From Charina bottae (Eukaryota > Chordata > Lepidosauria > Squamata > Charinaidae), in contig JALMGJ010000006.1 of assembly GCA_023362775.1 (NCBI GenBank), positions 56,379,001-56,443,000 of the forward strand: a stretch of DNA of 64,000 bases. Direction: 5' to 3'. Under the pieces are notes generated by a model. It was not told the DNA's origin. It did no database searches and saw nothing but the letters and a program-made list of their open reading frames with translations. Made by a program: the position numbers and the translations under genes. Positions 21,106 through 33,565 of the stretch are shown here, piece by piece; within the stretch, counting starts at the first letter, position 1; each line of letters opens with the position of its first letter.

Positions 21106-23209
21106 TTGGAATTTGTTCAAAGTTCCCCAAGTCTAAAGTCTATTCTGAATTCAGATTGTTTTCTACAAATATGTGCTATTCTGTAAATCTTGGGTAACAC
21201 AAAACAATAAAACTGATGGTTGTAAGGAGATTATATTATGAGAAACAAAGAAAGTTATTATGGAGCAATTTGCGTAATGAGGACTGTGCATTTGCAAATA
21301 TAGCAATCCACATTTATTGTGATTATGAGGAAACAATATCACTTCAGTGTATTCAGTGTCTTTGACCTTAAGTCTTGAACTTCAAGTGACATTTGCAAAA
21401 ATATTTCTTTAAAAATATAGAGTTGCTTAAGCTTATTAAAGTGATTGTTGGCAAACTAAAGGCACAATTCTTCATAGAAGAAATGAATTATAATGACTAG
21501 GTGGCCTTGCAAGCCAGTTCTGTGCTTGTTGCAATGCTGCAAGGTTGCAAGAAAATCAACAAAAGTCAACATGCAATATTTATGAAATTCTAATATGCAA
21601 GCTCCATTAAATCTTCTTAAAGGGCCAGTAGAAATAAATAAACTTTCAGACTTTCTTTTTTCTTTCACTTTTGTAAAAAATAATAATACCAATAAATGCT
21701 GTCTCATTTCCTTTTCCTTTCCAATTCTAAATGCAACTGAGAACAGCTGTTTACCTAGCTATCCATTATAAAAGGACCTGTTTCTTTTTTGTCTCCTTAA
21801 CAAACCTTCTCTCTTTAACTATTAATCAAGCTGTTCTGAAATCCAGATGGTTTCTTGTTCACTGTTACAACAAATGTTAATGCAAACTAAGGATTCTGTC
21901 CAGTATTTCCTAAATAACAGAACATCCTATAATGCTGGACATAATAGGGAAAGTCTGGAAGCCACAGAAACAGCTTTCCTTCAGTGAGTGAGAAGAAATA
22001 AGATGGATCACTATGCTATAAATTGTAGAGAAGGAGAAAGAAAAGGATAAATACTGCATTTACCCTTGCTTTGCAAATGTAGATATTTATCTTGCTGTTG
22101 TACTGCATGGCAAATGGAATGATACACTTGTGCCTATAGAATCTTTTGGACAACAAGGCTGAGCAAGGGGCAATAATTATGCAAGTATAGGTCAAAAATT
22201 GACCACAACTTTTACTGGCTATAGTTTATATAGTTCTGGTATGGCATAAGGCAGGGTTCTTAAGCCAGGGGCCAACTTGCCACTTCAGGCTTTGTGCTCA
22301 ATAACTACTGGTCAGTGGTGCATTAGCATTCTGCCTATCAAAAGTAGGTTGTTGCTGTAAAACCTTTCTGAGGGTGGAAAAAAACCAGCATTGCCACTGA
22401 TCAAGGACAGCATATAGCTCTCTGTAGCCATTGGCTGATGCACAGCCAGTCCAACTGCCATCTGGCTGTTTTTCTAGAGAGTCATTAAAATGCATAGTCA
22501 GACTTATAAGACACAGAAATTAAACACTGTTTAAAAGTTATAATGATATACGTTGAACAGATTGTTTTAGAACTGGCACTGTTAGAATGTTGATCAGAAA
22601 GAGATACTATTGTTAGGTGATTTTAATATTTGAAAGAGTTTAGAAATCTGAACCCTTTGACAGTATGTTGAGCAATTATCTTTAGGATGAATACCTTGAT
22701 TCAATAAACAGTCACAATATATGACATTATGGAGACTGATAAATAGTGATTCACCTGTCTCCACTATCTGTACACCAATATACATTGTACAGATCACAAA
22801 CAGAATGAAACAGAAATCCTAATGTGGGAAAGCAAATATGATCTGATTCATAGAAACCTAACAAGATGACTGGATGGCTAGATAGCACCATTATGTATGT
22901 ACATGTATTATAGCTGTTTTTTAAGCTACCAAGTATCCATTAATTCAGAAAGGAAGAAGGAAGAAGCCTAGAGTTTAAGCTTTAAAACATATATTCTCCT
23001 GACCTCTAACTCAGGTAGGAGTGGGACACCCCTCTTGTTGACAGTTTCAGTTTTCAGAAAGTAGAAGAGGAAATAAGAGGCTCAGCTGTCCTAGATGTAT
23101 TCCTGACCAACACAGATAAATTAATTGATGGAATGAAATTGTGGGGAATCTTGGGGAAAATATTCACAATGTGTTGGAGTTCAAGGTAACTAGGGAGGGA
23201 CAGGTAAGA
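21106..23209. other. Intron sequence, nothing recognised
   Basis: Two kilobases of AT-rich sequence. No repeat family, coding motif or microsatellite of note was found. Confidence 0.5.
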
Positions 23210-23400
23210 GAAGTCTCAATTGAAGAGAATATTTGTAACTCAGGGTTGAACTGTGGAGTCCTTGTCCTGCTTGTGTTGGTGGAGGTGTTGTTCTCTCCTT
23301 AGTAGTTCCTTGACTGGGCTGTTGTTTGCTACTTGGTTGATTGACTGAATTAATAGTTCCTTGATTAGGGTATATTGTGCTGTTTGATTGTTCCTCTAGT
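23210..23400 (-). mobile_element. Penelope-like family B 3' fragment with internal deletion
   Basis: On the minus strand it shares AATCAAGGAACTA-type and CCAGTCAAGGAACTAC-type blocks, the GGACTCCACAGTTCAACCCT end and a TATTCTCTTC tail with the element at 41272-41650. Relative to that copy it lacks the segment that contains the CTGATGA...GAAAC core, jumping from CAGGACAAG straight to GACTCCAC. It abuts the RTE relic. Confidence 0.55.
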
Positions 23401-24440
23401 GCTAATCTTGGTGTTAATCTTTGTATATCTTTTTGGTATTTGGTGCCCGAATCTTTTTTGATTTGTGCAAAAGCATTCCTAGTGTGTCCTTTTGTATAGT
23501 CTTCCTCTAATTCAGTGCTTTCCAAACTGCCGCCGTTGGCGACACACCAACGGCGGCAGCGGGGATGCGCGCGGCGGTGGCGTGCACGGCGGCAGCGGCT
23601 GCGGCCTTGTGTTTTCTGCTAAAACCCGGAAGTGCTGATGGTGTGCCGCCGCCGTGCATGCCGCCGCCGCCGTGCACGTCCACTTCCGGGTTTAGTGTGT
23701 CGCGATACACAGTTTGGAAAGCTATGCTCTAATTGTTTGTAGCATTTCTCCCAGTAAACTTCACTATCTTTCCCTGCTGTCCTTTGGAAAACAGCATTCA
23801 ATCTTCTTACTTCTACATGATTGCCCACTGCTTTAGCTGCCTTTCTCCTCTCGGCTATTTGGATGGTATTTTCTGAGAGCCATCTACACCTTTTCTCTGC
23901 CTTCTTGCGAGGTATGTAATCATCTGCTGTGCCAATGATAAGCGATTGAACTTCTTGCCATAGTTCATCAGGCATTTTCTCAGCAGTGTCCAAAACTTCA
24001 AACCTATTTTTAAGTTCAATAGCATACAGTATGTGGAAGGAATTTTGGTGACATCAAACTTTTTTGGTGGTGTTGTCCTCTTGATGTTACAGAAGTTTGA
24101 CTTTGATTTTTGCTACCAGCAGTTCATGGTTTGAGCCACAGTCTGCACCTGGATAAGTTTTGACTGCCAGAACTGAGCTGGTCCAACGTTGATTGCATAG
24201 GACATAGTCTATTTGATTGCGATGAAGTCCATTAGGTGAGGTCCATGTGTATAAACGATGCTTATGTTGTTCAAAACATGTATCCATGATTCGAAACTGG
24301 TTTTCTTGGCAAAATTGTACCAATCGTACAACAGTATTTGACTTTAATTGGACTTCAGGAAAGTAGTATCTGCACAGGGATATAACATACACCAGGAGGT
24401 TAAAGATGTACTGACAGGATAAAAAGCAAAGCGTCATAAA
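23401..24440 (-). mobile_element. RTE-clade LINE relic (endonuclease to linker), interrupted by a hAT element
   Basis: Minus-strand patches in order are LVQFCQENQFRIMDTCFEQH, HRLYTWTSPNGLHRNQIDYV, GADCGSNHELLVAKIKVKL, MPDELWQEVQSLI, RWLSENTIQIAERRKAAKAV and EDYTKGHTRNAFAQIKKDSG. Each aligns with BovB residues about 235-480 but is clearly diverged. SNHELL in place of SDHELL means the endonuclease Asp is lost. A frameshift lies near 24040-24087. The patch after YWEKCYKQLE is displaced by the hAT insertion at 23513-23726. Confidence 0.75.
23505..23734. mobile_element. hAT miniature element, GC-rich subfamily 2, exact 8-bp duplication
   Basis: The perfect 8-bp direct repeat CTCTAATT (23505-23512 and 23727-23734) flanks 214 bp. 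The ends are CAGTGCTTTCCAAACTG and CAGTTTGGAAAGCTATG. The interior is very GC-rich, built of CGGCGG-type units and paired ACCCGGAAGTG and CACTTCCGGGTTT blocks that could fold into a long hairpin. There is no coding capacity. It is nested in the RTE relic. Confidence 0.85.
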
Positions 24441-25366
24441 GTGATCACCAAGGGAAAATACATTGTCAGTAGTAGTAGTTATAGCAAATAAATTATGTCA
24501 TTTGCTCTGTTTCATTCCACTGATCAGAGAGCGTGCCACCTGGAACATACATTTACATTTGATATTTAGAGTTTTAGAAAATTATCCAGAGCTTCATGAC
24601 AAGATTAAAGGTTACATGAAGAGCAACTTAACTCTGCATTGATAGATAGCTCATCAAATAATGCACCAGGAGAGGCTAACCATGTAAAATTATCACGTTA
24701 AAAAATAAAGAAAAACTTTTATCTAGTGCCAAAAGGATGATAGAATTGGTGTCAGTTGCAGTTCAGCTGGGGTTCTACAATACAGTGCATTATGTACAGG
24801 AATTGTGAAGAACAACTGTAGCCTAAACTCCTTGCCTATATAGCTCATACTGGGGAGTATCCAAGATTGGAACACCACTGCATTATGCATGGAGTCTTCA
24901 TTTTGGACCTATAACATATATGGGAAGGGGATAATAGGCAGGGCTTGGATATATTGATGTTTAATAACCATTTTAAGTTCAGCAAACAGCAAATGTCTTT
25001 TCAAAGGGGATTCTAGTTTTCATTATAGTCTCTTTCTAATCAGACTTTATGTCTTGTCAAAACAGAAGCAACCTGAACAAGTGGGCAAAGCAAAGGCGTA
25101 AGAGAGAACAAGATCCCCTATACTATAAAACAAAACAAAACAAAAAACAAAACCAGATACTGATATTATTAAAATTTGAAATTCATACTTCTCTATTCCA
25201 GAGAAGAAATTTATTGCAATAAAAAAAGCAAACTGAGGGGGGAAATATATAGATTTAAAAATAATGTAGGAACTCTATCAGTTGCTCCCATAGACCCAGG
25301 ATACCAGTTTGCAGGTCTAGGCTCAATCCAAGCAAGGTTGAGTGGCTGTGGATTCAGAAGCCAACT
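24441..25366. other. Intron sequence, nothing recognised
   Basis: AT-rich, with a CAAAA-type A-rich run near 25128-25155. No feature supported. Confidence 0.5.
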
Positions 25367-25751
25367 TATTTCAGAAATAAGTCAGAAAAGGTCAACAAAC
25401 TCAGTCCAACCTCCAGGACATGGGAATACTTCTCACAATGAACATGCTAATCACGCTCATCAGCCACTCGTTAACATTTCAACACAACAAAAAACTCCAC
25501 CTAATCTCCTATAACTTAGCTCTATAAATAGAAAACAAACAAAACATTGCCACTCTACCTGGGCACAGAGATTTCGCTTCTGTCTGTGCTCCTGCCCTCT
25601 GAAGATGCTGGCCACAGATGCTGGCGAAACGTTAGGAACCACAACTTCCAGACCACGGCCACACAGCCCGGAAGACCCACAACAGCCATCGAACTCTGGC
25701 CGTGAAAGCCTTCAACAATACAAAGCCTTCGACAATACATATTTCAGAAAT
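25367..25751 (+). mobile_element. Penelope-like 3' fragment, 12-bp target duplication
   Basis: The perfect 12-bp direct repeat TATTTCAGAAAT (25367-25378 and 25740-25751) flanks 361 bp. The body matches the 3' part of the 6692 copy: GGACATGGGAATACTTCT, CAGCCACTCGTTAACATTTC, then one terminal repeat with CTGAAGATG...GGCGAAACGTTAGG. There is no inverted 5' arm, so this is the plain 5'-truncated form. The 3' end carries a tandem duplication of AAAGCCTTC(A/G)ACAATACA. Confidence 0.82.
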
Positions 25752-26312
25752 GTTCCATCTTTAGTTCTAGATAGGATGAAGCTCCCCATATCAACCTGGC
25801 TCATGATGTGGGGTCCTGCTGAACTGTTGGTTCCTGCCTCAAGAGCAAGTAGAAGCATTTGCACAACTTCATCTGGTGCACCAGTTATGGCATTTCTGAT
25901 CAGAAGGCTCTGCCTACAGTTACTCATGCTTTTCTTATCTTTTGTTTGGACTACTCCAATGTGCTCTACATTGGGCTGTAATTATATTTGATTACGTGTA
26001 AAATTCAGTAAAAAAGTATTTAATCTCAGTTTTAGTATTGTTACTGATAGTCTGTCTTATTCTGTATTTTTTGTTTTTACAGTCTCATTTTCATTATCTG
26101 TTTTACTGAAATTTCTTGGTTGTTGACCATAATGTATTCATGTATAAATAATATTTTAAGCAAATGAACAAGCTTAAATTTATTTTAAATTTAAGTCTAA
26201 AAGATATGACAGATAACTTTGCTACACTCTTTGTTTAAGGAAAAGTATGGGTTATGTACTGTACATTCAAGTGGAATGTGTAAATAAAGTATGCAAAGAA
26301 AATTAAATATAG
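25752..26312. other. Intron sequence, nothing recognised
   Basis: AT-rich. Two overlapping frames of about 70 and 128 codons near 25605-25990 run over the Penelope-like end and have no family match. Confidence 0.5.
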
Positions 26313-26680
26313 TTTTGAACTGTGGTGTTGGAGGAAAATTCTGAGAGTGCCTTGGACTGCAAGAAAATCAAACCAGTCAATACTCCAGGAAATAAAGCCA
26401 GACTGCTCACTTGAGGGAATGATATTAACGGCAAAACTGAAGTACTTTGGCCACATAATGAGAAGACAGGATACCCTGGAGAAGAAGCTGATGCTAGGGA
26501 AAGTGGAAGGCAAAAGGAAGAGGGGCCGACCAAGGGCAAGATGGATGGATGATATTCTGGAGGTGACGGACTCAACCATGGGGGAGCTGGGGATGGTGAC
26601 AGCCAACAGGAAGCTCTGGCGTGGGCTGGTCCATGAAGTCACGAAGAGTCGGAAGCGACTGAGCGAATAAACAACTACAA
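26313..26680 (+). mobile_element. 5'-truncated BovB, 3'-end copy
   Basis: 368 bp matching the last part of the full BovB from TTTTGAACTG to AATAAACAACTACAA. The C-terminal frame is still open from 26347 to 26670 (SNQSILQEIKPDCSLEGM through KSRKRLSE). The truncated 5' end and intact 3' end are typical of target-primed reverse transcription. I see no clear target duplication. It is only slightly diverged from the 10.5-kb copy, so it is fairly young. Confidence 0.88.
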
Positions 26681-26683
26681 ATG

Positions 26684-26780
26684 ATGGTGAATAGGAGTAT
26701 TAGGTATGTTCGCCGCCTTGAGTTATTTATAAAAAAATAAATAAAGGCGGGATAAAAATAAAATAAAAAATAAAATATTT
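26684..26780 (+). mobile_element. SINE tail fragment
   Basis: The body end GTATTAGGTATGTTCGCCGC followed by TTGAGTTATTTATAAAAAAA and AAAGGCGGGATAAAAATAAA matches the tail of the tRNA-derived SINE at 48500-48715. It begins directly after the BovB 3' end, so either the BovB inserted in a SINE copy or the junction was rearranged. Confidence 0.6.
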
Positions 26781-27555
26781 ATGCATATTTCCAATGATTT
26801 TGAAATATGATTTTTTTTTCATGGAAGGTTAATGAAACCCAGACATCAAAATAAAAGACATAAGAAGAAGTGAAAACTAATTCCAAAATATTTTACTTCC
26901 TTAATTAGTTATTTTTTATGGGTCAATGCTGAGTATCTATTAATGTTATTCAGCACACACTCTACCTCCATACTTTTGCTAAGAAATTTTCTGGGAGTAG
27001 TGCTGGCTTGAAAAGTTTATTATTTATGCTATGGTTTTGAAAGAAATTGGGAAATAAACTATTTTTATAGACATTAAATATTGCTTCAGGTAGTACTTCA
27101 CAGTAAAGTGAATTGATGATATATAGCTAAAATCCTCACTAAAGAAATAAGTTATTCACAGCTTCATGATTTTACAATTTAACAACTTCATAAATCACCG
27201 TGTCCAGCCAATCGTCCACCTAGTATCCTTGTCCTTAGCTCACTATCCATTTGTTTTTTAAAATGACCAGAAGACAGTCACTAGGCATACCAGGAGCACA
27301 ATTGTTCTTCTGCTCAATTAAAAAGAAAACAAAACTCACACACTAAACAAGAATGTCCAGGGAAGGGGAAAATCCCAGGAGCTAGAATATGAGACAAGGC
27401 AGAATTCCTGCTAGTGCTAAACTACCTTTCTCCAAACTCCAGCATTATCACAACAAAACTATTTTTGCAATCATTCTTCCTGCTGGGTTAATTGGCTCAG
27501 CAATCAAGCAATGACAAAACCTGAATGCAGGGTACAACATCTCACACATGCCATC
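26781..27555. other. Intron sequence, nothing recognised
   Basis: AT-rich, no supported feature. Confidence 0.5.
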
Positions 27556-28460
27556 GGTCTGTGCGAGGTTTCAGTCAATCAATCACGAACCTTTATTATG
27601 GCGTTTCAGCCAGAAAACATTATATAGAAACATATACACCTAAAATAAGGTAGGCAAAAAATACAATAAAATAACATAATAGTCATATAATAAAAATAAT
27701 GCATATACTGTAATAGTAGCACTAATCTTCAGTGATAGGCAAGATGAATAGAATAGAGGTAAAGAATTGGATGACCTGGGAAGATATGTCAGAGTCAAAG
27801 AAGCGACAAATATACTACGTTATATTCTCTGCCAGGGTATTCCTTTAAAATGGGATAGATGAATGTCATCTGAGGTTCCCTGTAGAGAGAGCAACAGAGG
27901 AACATGTGGCTCAGGGACTCTATGGAGCTGGCCCTACATGGGCTTATGCGCTATTATATTATAATATATTAAATTATATATTATATTATATTATATTATA
28001 TTATATTATATTATATTATATTATTAAAGAAGGGGCAAAAGCTGAGAAGTAGGAAAGTTGTCAGGAGTTAGGACCATTGAAGGGATGAAGCATAGAGGAA
28101 ACCTCGCTGAAGAAAAGCTTCAGAGGAGCTAAAAAATTAGAAAAAGTAACTTCAAGGTAGAATATGTGGTAAAGAAAGTTAGAAGAAAAAAGGCCAAACT
28201 TAGCTCTACTAGGAAGTAGAAAGGCCGTTTGGTCTTGATAGGAAAGAGAAGCAAAAAGGCGGATTTTGAAGGGTCTAGAAATTTTGCTAGTTCTGAATTC
28301 TCTTCAGCAGTCAAGTCCAGAGAACGAGAGGCCCAGCATGGCCAATGCAGTGGAAAATGGTGGAATTCTCACGGATTTGAGATAATCAGGTGAATGGAAT
28401 TGCCTTGATTTTAGTTCTCCTATATTGATTGCCATTCAGGATTCTGGCCCAACTCTATTT
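27556..28460 (-). mobile_element. Old LINE relic, C-terminal region and 3' end
   Basis: On the minus strand, degraded patches near 27830-27930 read EPHVPLLLSLQGTSDDI-like and PILKEYPGRE. They resemble the HxxxxCPxY...DPIL C-terminal zinc-motif region of some LINEs. A patch near 28270-28420 (AINIGELKSRQF, PPFSTALAMLGLSF) precedes it in order. The relic is interrupted by a TATAT microsatellite. The 3' end would lie near 27556 (minus-strand CATAATAAAGGTTCGTGATT). Clade uncertain. Confidence 0.45.
27950..28025. repeat. (TATAT)n pentanucleotide microsatellite
   Basis: About 75 bp of ATATT/TATAT units, perfect over its last roughly 50 bp, lying inside the LINE relic. Confidence 0.9.
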
Positions 28461-31399
28461 GATGGTTTTAAGTTTTAAAAAACATAGTAGCCCCAGGTGC
28501 CAACATATCTCCGGAATTAACTTTTATGCATATTTCCTCATGTCTTCCCAGGTCATCTTGCCAAGTCTCTCTGCTTAATCCTACAGCACTGCTATTCATG
28601 GTCTATTGCAAAGGCATCTTTGATGTTTTATAAATAAATCAGTGAAATTTTTAGCAAGGATGCATAACTTTTGTTTTGACTGAGAGCTGCAATTTGTCTC
28701 TGAGTGGTGTTCCAGAGGCTGCACTTCAAAAAGGACCAGGAAAAAGGTGATCCAGAACAAAATGAATTTAAACTCAAATGAATTTAAAATGTACATTCAA
28801 TTTAGTTAATTAAAATAACTCTTAAAATTAAAGATTGTTCATATGAATATTCCCCATGAATTTAATAACTTCCTATTTTTGTCACTTTAAAAATTGTACT
28901 TCAACAGCAACCTTTGGAGAGATTATATACAGGTTGTATATCCCTAATTTATAGCATGGTGTCACATTAATCTGCAGGCTATAGTTTTTGGTACCAATCG
29001 AAGAGAAGTTTTTGGGTATTGCGCCAGAATCCGATCTTAAAAATGTATATAGAGAAGGGGGAATTATTCAAAGTGCTTGCAATAAAGTAATATGCAGAGT
29101 ACAATGCATATTATATGTTTAATGAAGAGAACCACAGCATTAACTTCACAGCATTATTATCTTCTATATCATGCAATTAATTAAATGTGCTATCAACAGA
29201 TATTGCATTTGGATGTTTGCCTCAAAATTACCTAATGCCAAGTTAAAACAAAACAAAGCAAACTGAAAAATTGTTATGATTTCCACATTAAGAACCCTTC
29301 CCCTATTAAAAAAAATAATGATAAATTAAGTAGCTTTCTTAGGAAAGTAATACATGATGCTAAGAGATGGATAAAAGAACATAATATAAAATAATTGCTG
29401 ACTTTGGGTCTGGAAATTGATAATGGCAATTTTGGTAAGAACAAAACTGTTGCTCCCTGAAATCTTTTAAAAAAGCATATTTCTCCCGGGATTCAATTAC
29501 GACAGTATAGTTATAAATGGATATCTTGCCTTTCCATAATACTGAAGAATTAAAACAAAGGCTTAGTTGTTAGAATACTTGCTTCAGGGGGATATGTATG
29601 TAGAGAGAAATAAATCATTTTTAAAAAAAGTCCTAGCCTTTTTATTCCCAAGGTTGGAAACTATTGTGTGTTATTTTCTTGCTTTCTTTTCTTAATGAGC
29701 AAGGATTCTCCAACCTGAGAATGACTGGAATTCTAATTTTACACAGCAGGAGTGAAACCAGGTTAGGGGCGGCTACAGTAGTACACCCCAGACCTACAAT
29801 TTCAAATGTCATCAGGGCCTTTGTTTTCCTTGTGTAATAAATAGCTGAAAGGCTACCAGCTCTTGCATGTACATCTAGATGCAGACATCAAGTAGCCATG
29901 CTAAGAACACAAGAAAAGAACATTTAACGGCTGGCCCATGAACTCTAGGAGACAGAATAAACTATGCCAATAATTCTTTGGCTTATCTATTGTACTCTTC
30001 TGAGAAAGTAAAGATATGGACTCCATGTAATTTTGGATATTTTCTTTAATAATTATATATCCTAAAAGATACTTTCTTATTATGTGAAATAGGATGGATT
30101 GAGAAAAATGAATGCAATTACATTTCAGTAATATTAAGATGATGATAACAATGCACCTAAGTCTCTCTGCTTAATTCTATAGCACAGCTGATTCTCATGG
30201 TCCTAATTTGCAAAGCTGTAACTATTTTATGTTTCCTACTAGTCTAATCCTCTGTAAATGCTTCTTCTCTCTGCATGGAATAAGGATGTGATTCCTGCTG
30301 GAGGTCACCAAGTTGTACATGATTATTGTGATAGCTAGATAATTTCATGAGTAAGTTATTCATGCTGAGTTGAGAGCAATTAAATTTTATGCTTCGGGGA
30401 TCAAAAGCAGCAGTTCCTTAGTATAGTTGCTGAAGACTTAACAACAAGTCTTCTGGACACAACCCTCTATCAGAAGAAAGGTCAGAGATCAAATACTGAC
30501 CCAGTTGAGACCTCATGTTCCAATTTTCTAAGCCATTGTTTAGTAGGATAAAGAATAGGCTGAAAAATCTGGATGTCCGCTAATGGCTGCAAAGAGTTAG
30601 ATTATTCAATATCATTTCTTGCTGCCTAGATCTGGCAGCCCCTCCATACTGCAAAGTGGTGAACCGTAACAAGGAAAAAAAATATTTTCATTCAGTAGAT
30701 TGTTTAAATATATTAAGATTTTAAAATTATTCTAAAGCAATTATTTTCAACCTGTTCCCTTCAATATTTCTACCTCTCCTTATTGTCAAAAGGGTGCTGT
30801 GCTTCTGCTACTAAACCTTTGAATACTATAAACAATCGGGGGACATGTTCCAAAGCCCACTGTTCATTCATGTCAAGTGATTTTTCCAGGCCTGCTTGGA
30901 CTTCAAATTTCTTCAGAGTGCCTCTAAAATATATATCCACCACTGTCCTGTTGCAGCATATTGAGGAAAACATTGGTAGCAGCAGGCAAGCAATCTTTGA
31001 ATGAAATGTGCCTGCTGTAACTGATCTCCCCTTTGAAGAATCTCTGACAAGCCTCAGAGGAACTCCAGGGTTCCCTGAATCTCATTTTGAAAGCTAACAA
31101 TCTCAAGCATCAAAGTAGAGGCATAAAAGGAGTTGTCCTGATGTACAGTATCTAAGCTGTCTAAAATTATATATGTTCTATATACAGTATTTTAAAAGAA
31201 TATCTAATTAGCAACTAGATGGTAAGCAGTCCAAACAGATTTGCAGTCCTAAATTGGTCAGCTTTACTTTAACAAGTTAAGACCCAAAAACTACTCTTAA
31301 TGTGGAAAAGGAGTTCTAGTGATTTGCTGGAGGTTTCCATATAACATAGAGGCATGGGGATCAGGAGAGTAATCAAGCCCATGTTATTGGTGAATGGTG
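28461..31399. other. Intron sequence, nothing recognised
   Basis: Almost 3 kb of AT-rich intron. The patch at 30760-31090 has a mildly higher GC content and overlapping frames of about 60-73 codons on both strands, but no motif I can attribute. Confidence 0.5.
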
Positions 31400-31565
31400 T
31401 TTTGGGGAGCCACTTTGTGTTAATTGGTTAGGAACAGTGCTTTTTAATTTTTAAAAATGTACATTATATTTATATTGTATTTTAATTTCTGTTAGCCACC
31501 CAGAGTCGCACTGGTGAGATGGGTGGCCATATAAAATGATATCAATCAATCAATCAATCAATCAA
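31400..31565 (+). mobile_element. L2/CR1-like LINE 3' tail with (ATCA)n
   Basis: The block GCCACCCAGAGTCGCACTGG then GTGGCCATATAAA is the 3'-terminal signature I associate with L2/CR1-type LINE ends in reptiles. It is followed by ATCA repeats (31540-31564) in place of a poly(A). Confidence 0.55.
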
Positions 31566-31739
31566 CTGTATTAAAATTCAGAAGTTCTTGGTTTCCTTTG
31601 CATGTTATTACATGATCCAAAGTATGTTAGGGAGTATAGTGTAATTAATAATAATAGAAAAGGAAAGATAGGTAAAACTGGTTGATACTTTAAGTATTAA
31701 CTGTAGCTCTACATATCTTTCTATTCTTGCAAAACATTC

Positions 31740-33037
31740 TTGCTTCTACCATATCCATGCACAAATTCCTACATAGCTTTTCTCTCTCCTCTCTTTTTCA
31801 GGATCTCATTAACTCAGTCCAATTGCAGCTTTCTCTGTCTTCCCTTTCCTCTTGATCTATTCACTCATCCTTCATCAATTCAATCCTCATTCATTCTCTC
31901 TGTGTGACCAACCACCTCAACATAGTTCTCTCATTCTTGTCATTATTTTTTGTATTAAATCCACTTTCATTCAGCAGCCATTCATTCTTGACTCTATCTT
32001 TTGTTTTACTACACACAGCCACAGCCACACATACAAGTGTGTGTGTGTGTGTGTGTGTGTGAGTGAGTGTAACCCCCATTCCCATTTCATTCAATTCACA
32101 TTTTATGTTTCTCCTGACATACCCAAATTTCATGGAAGAAATTGGGCAGCAATCATTTTCATTTTTATACCCATTTACAGTATTCCTTGCATTACACTAC
32201 TGCTTTCAAACAGCATTGGCATGCCTTAAAAATTTTCCATTCATTTTCCAATTTTAGTAAACATTTTACCAAGGTATACAGATTCATTTACTGTTTATCT
32301 TCCTGCACTTCTCAGTATCCAGCTTTTAAGTCATAATTTTCATTGGGGAAAAAAATGCTTTAACTATTCTTTGTTGTCATAAAAATATTTTTATTTTTCA
32401 TGATCTTCTCAAAGTTTGCCATTGGCTTCCTCTCTGGGGTTAATCTCTTTTTTATTTTTATTTAAATTTCATGTTATTAGTATAGTATACAAACAACCAA
32501 GGAAAAAAATAGTTTCACAAAATTAATCTCCTCTTTACTTCTCCAGCCCACTGTCTGTCTATCCTTACATGTATTACCACTTGCTTAACTATTTTGCTCT
32601 AAAACTGCTAGCACTCCCTCATCTTCTGCAGTTTTAAACAGTTTAATATTTCATTAGTGCCTGGTGCTTTTTCTATTTGACAGCTAGTGTACTGCTTCTT
32701 CTACTGATTGTCCAAAAGCCATAATAAAAATTGGTTCATTTGTTCACATTGAATATATTCTTGGTTTGTAAATATATTCTCTTTCTACAAATATTTCTGC
32801 CATTCTAGAATTCTGTTTGTAAAGTGTTTCAATATAGTCTTTCTATTTTCTTTTAACATCATTTGCCTCTATAGGAGCTCTTTTGTAAATTCTCTCGTGT
32901 CTACTTTAGCTATAAATTTTCTTGCAATTCTATTAAACTGTCTCCTAGTTTACTGCGTTTATCCACCCCCAAAAACTTGACATTTTAGGTTCCTTTGTTT
33001 CTCTAATTTTTGCATTCTGATCACCTATCAATAGTAA
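31740..33037 (-). mobile_element. RTE-like LINE relic: reverse transcriptase to C-terminus
   Basis: Minus-strand patches in order include KDYIETLYKQNSRMAEIFVE, APGTNEI, VKQVVIHVRIDRQW, YLGKMFTKIGKLNEW and NERTMLRWLVTQRE. These follow the LINE order from linker through reverse transcriptase to the YLG...MLRWMxGxTR C-terminal region of RTE-like elements. Stops and gaps are frequent. It continues as the endonuclease relic beyond the SINE at 33038-33365. A GT run (32038-32066) interrupts it. Confidence 0.6.
32037..32068. repeat. (GT)n microsatellite
   Basis: About 14 GT units followed by GAGTGAGTG. Confidence 0.85.
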
Positions 33038-33365
33038 AAAAGGTAAAGGTTCCCCCCGCACAGTTGTGCAGTCGTGTCCGACTCTAGGGGCCGGTGCTCA
33101 TCTCCGTTTGTTAGCCGAAGAGCCAGCGTTGTCCGAAGATGCTTCCATGGTCGTGTGGCCGTATGACGTGTGCGGAACGCTGTTACCTTCCCACCAAAGT
33201 GGTACCTATTCATCTACTTGCATTTGCATGCTTTCGAATTGCTAGGTTGGCAAGAGCTGGGGCGAGTGCGGGAGCACACTCCGCACGCAGGGCTAGGGAT
33301 TCGAACCTCCGAACTTGCGATCTTCCGATCAACAAGCCTGGCATCTTACCTGCTGAGCCACCATG
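33038..33365 (-). mobile_element. Sauria-type SINE
   Basis: On the minus strand the tRNA-like head has an A box around GGTGGCTCAGCAGGTAAGA and a B box around GGAGGTTCGAATCCCTAG. The conserved body follows (CCAACCTAGCAATTCGAAAG, GGTACCACTTTGGTGGGAAG, GGTAACAGCGTTC). The tail GAGCACCGGCCCCTAGAGTC then GGACACGACTGCACAAC resembles the BovB 3' end. This organisation is that of Sauria SINEs, which are widespread in squamates and thought to be mobilised by BovB. It interrupts the RTE relic. Confidence 0.88.
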
Positions 33366-33565
33366 TCCTATCTCCTTTTTTGATGTTGCATTTAGTACCT
33401 ATTGCAATTTGGCAAAGAATTTTTTGGTATTTTCCACTATTGTGTCTGCAAGGACAGAAATTGGTATAACCTTGATGCTACTTATCGATAATCTTTTCTT
33501 AGCATCATTGCCACTCCATTTGTTCATATCATGTTTTCTAACTGGTTTGGTCTGATTCATGAGAA
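33366..33565 (-). mobile_element. RTE-like LINE relic, endonuclease part
   Basis: The patches either side of the Sauria-type SINE (about 32985-33037 and 33366-33400) correspond in order to the fragment at 34940-35040, which encodes a GDWNAKV endonuclease motif on the minus strand. The SINE therefore split one relic. Confidence 0.5.

Noticed and set aside
25176..25514. A 112-codon frame as a small protein gene
   Set aside because: Its C-terminal half is the translated 3' region of the Penelope-like insertion, and it crosses the target duplication.
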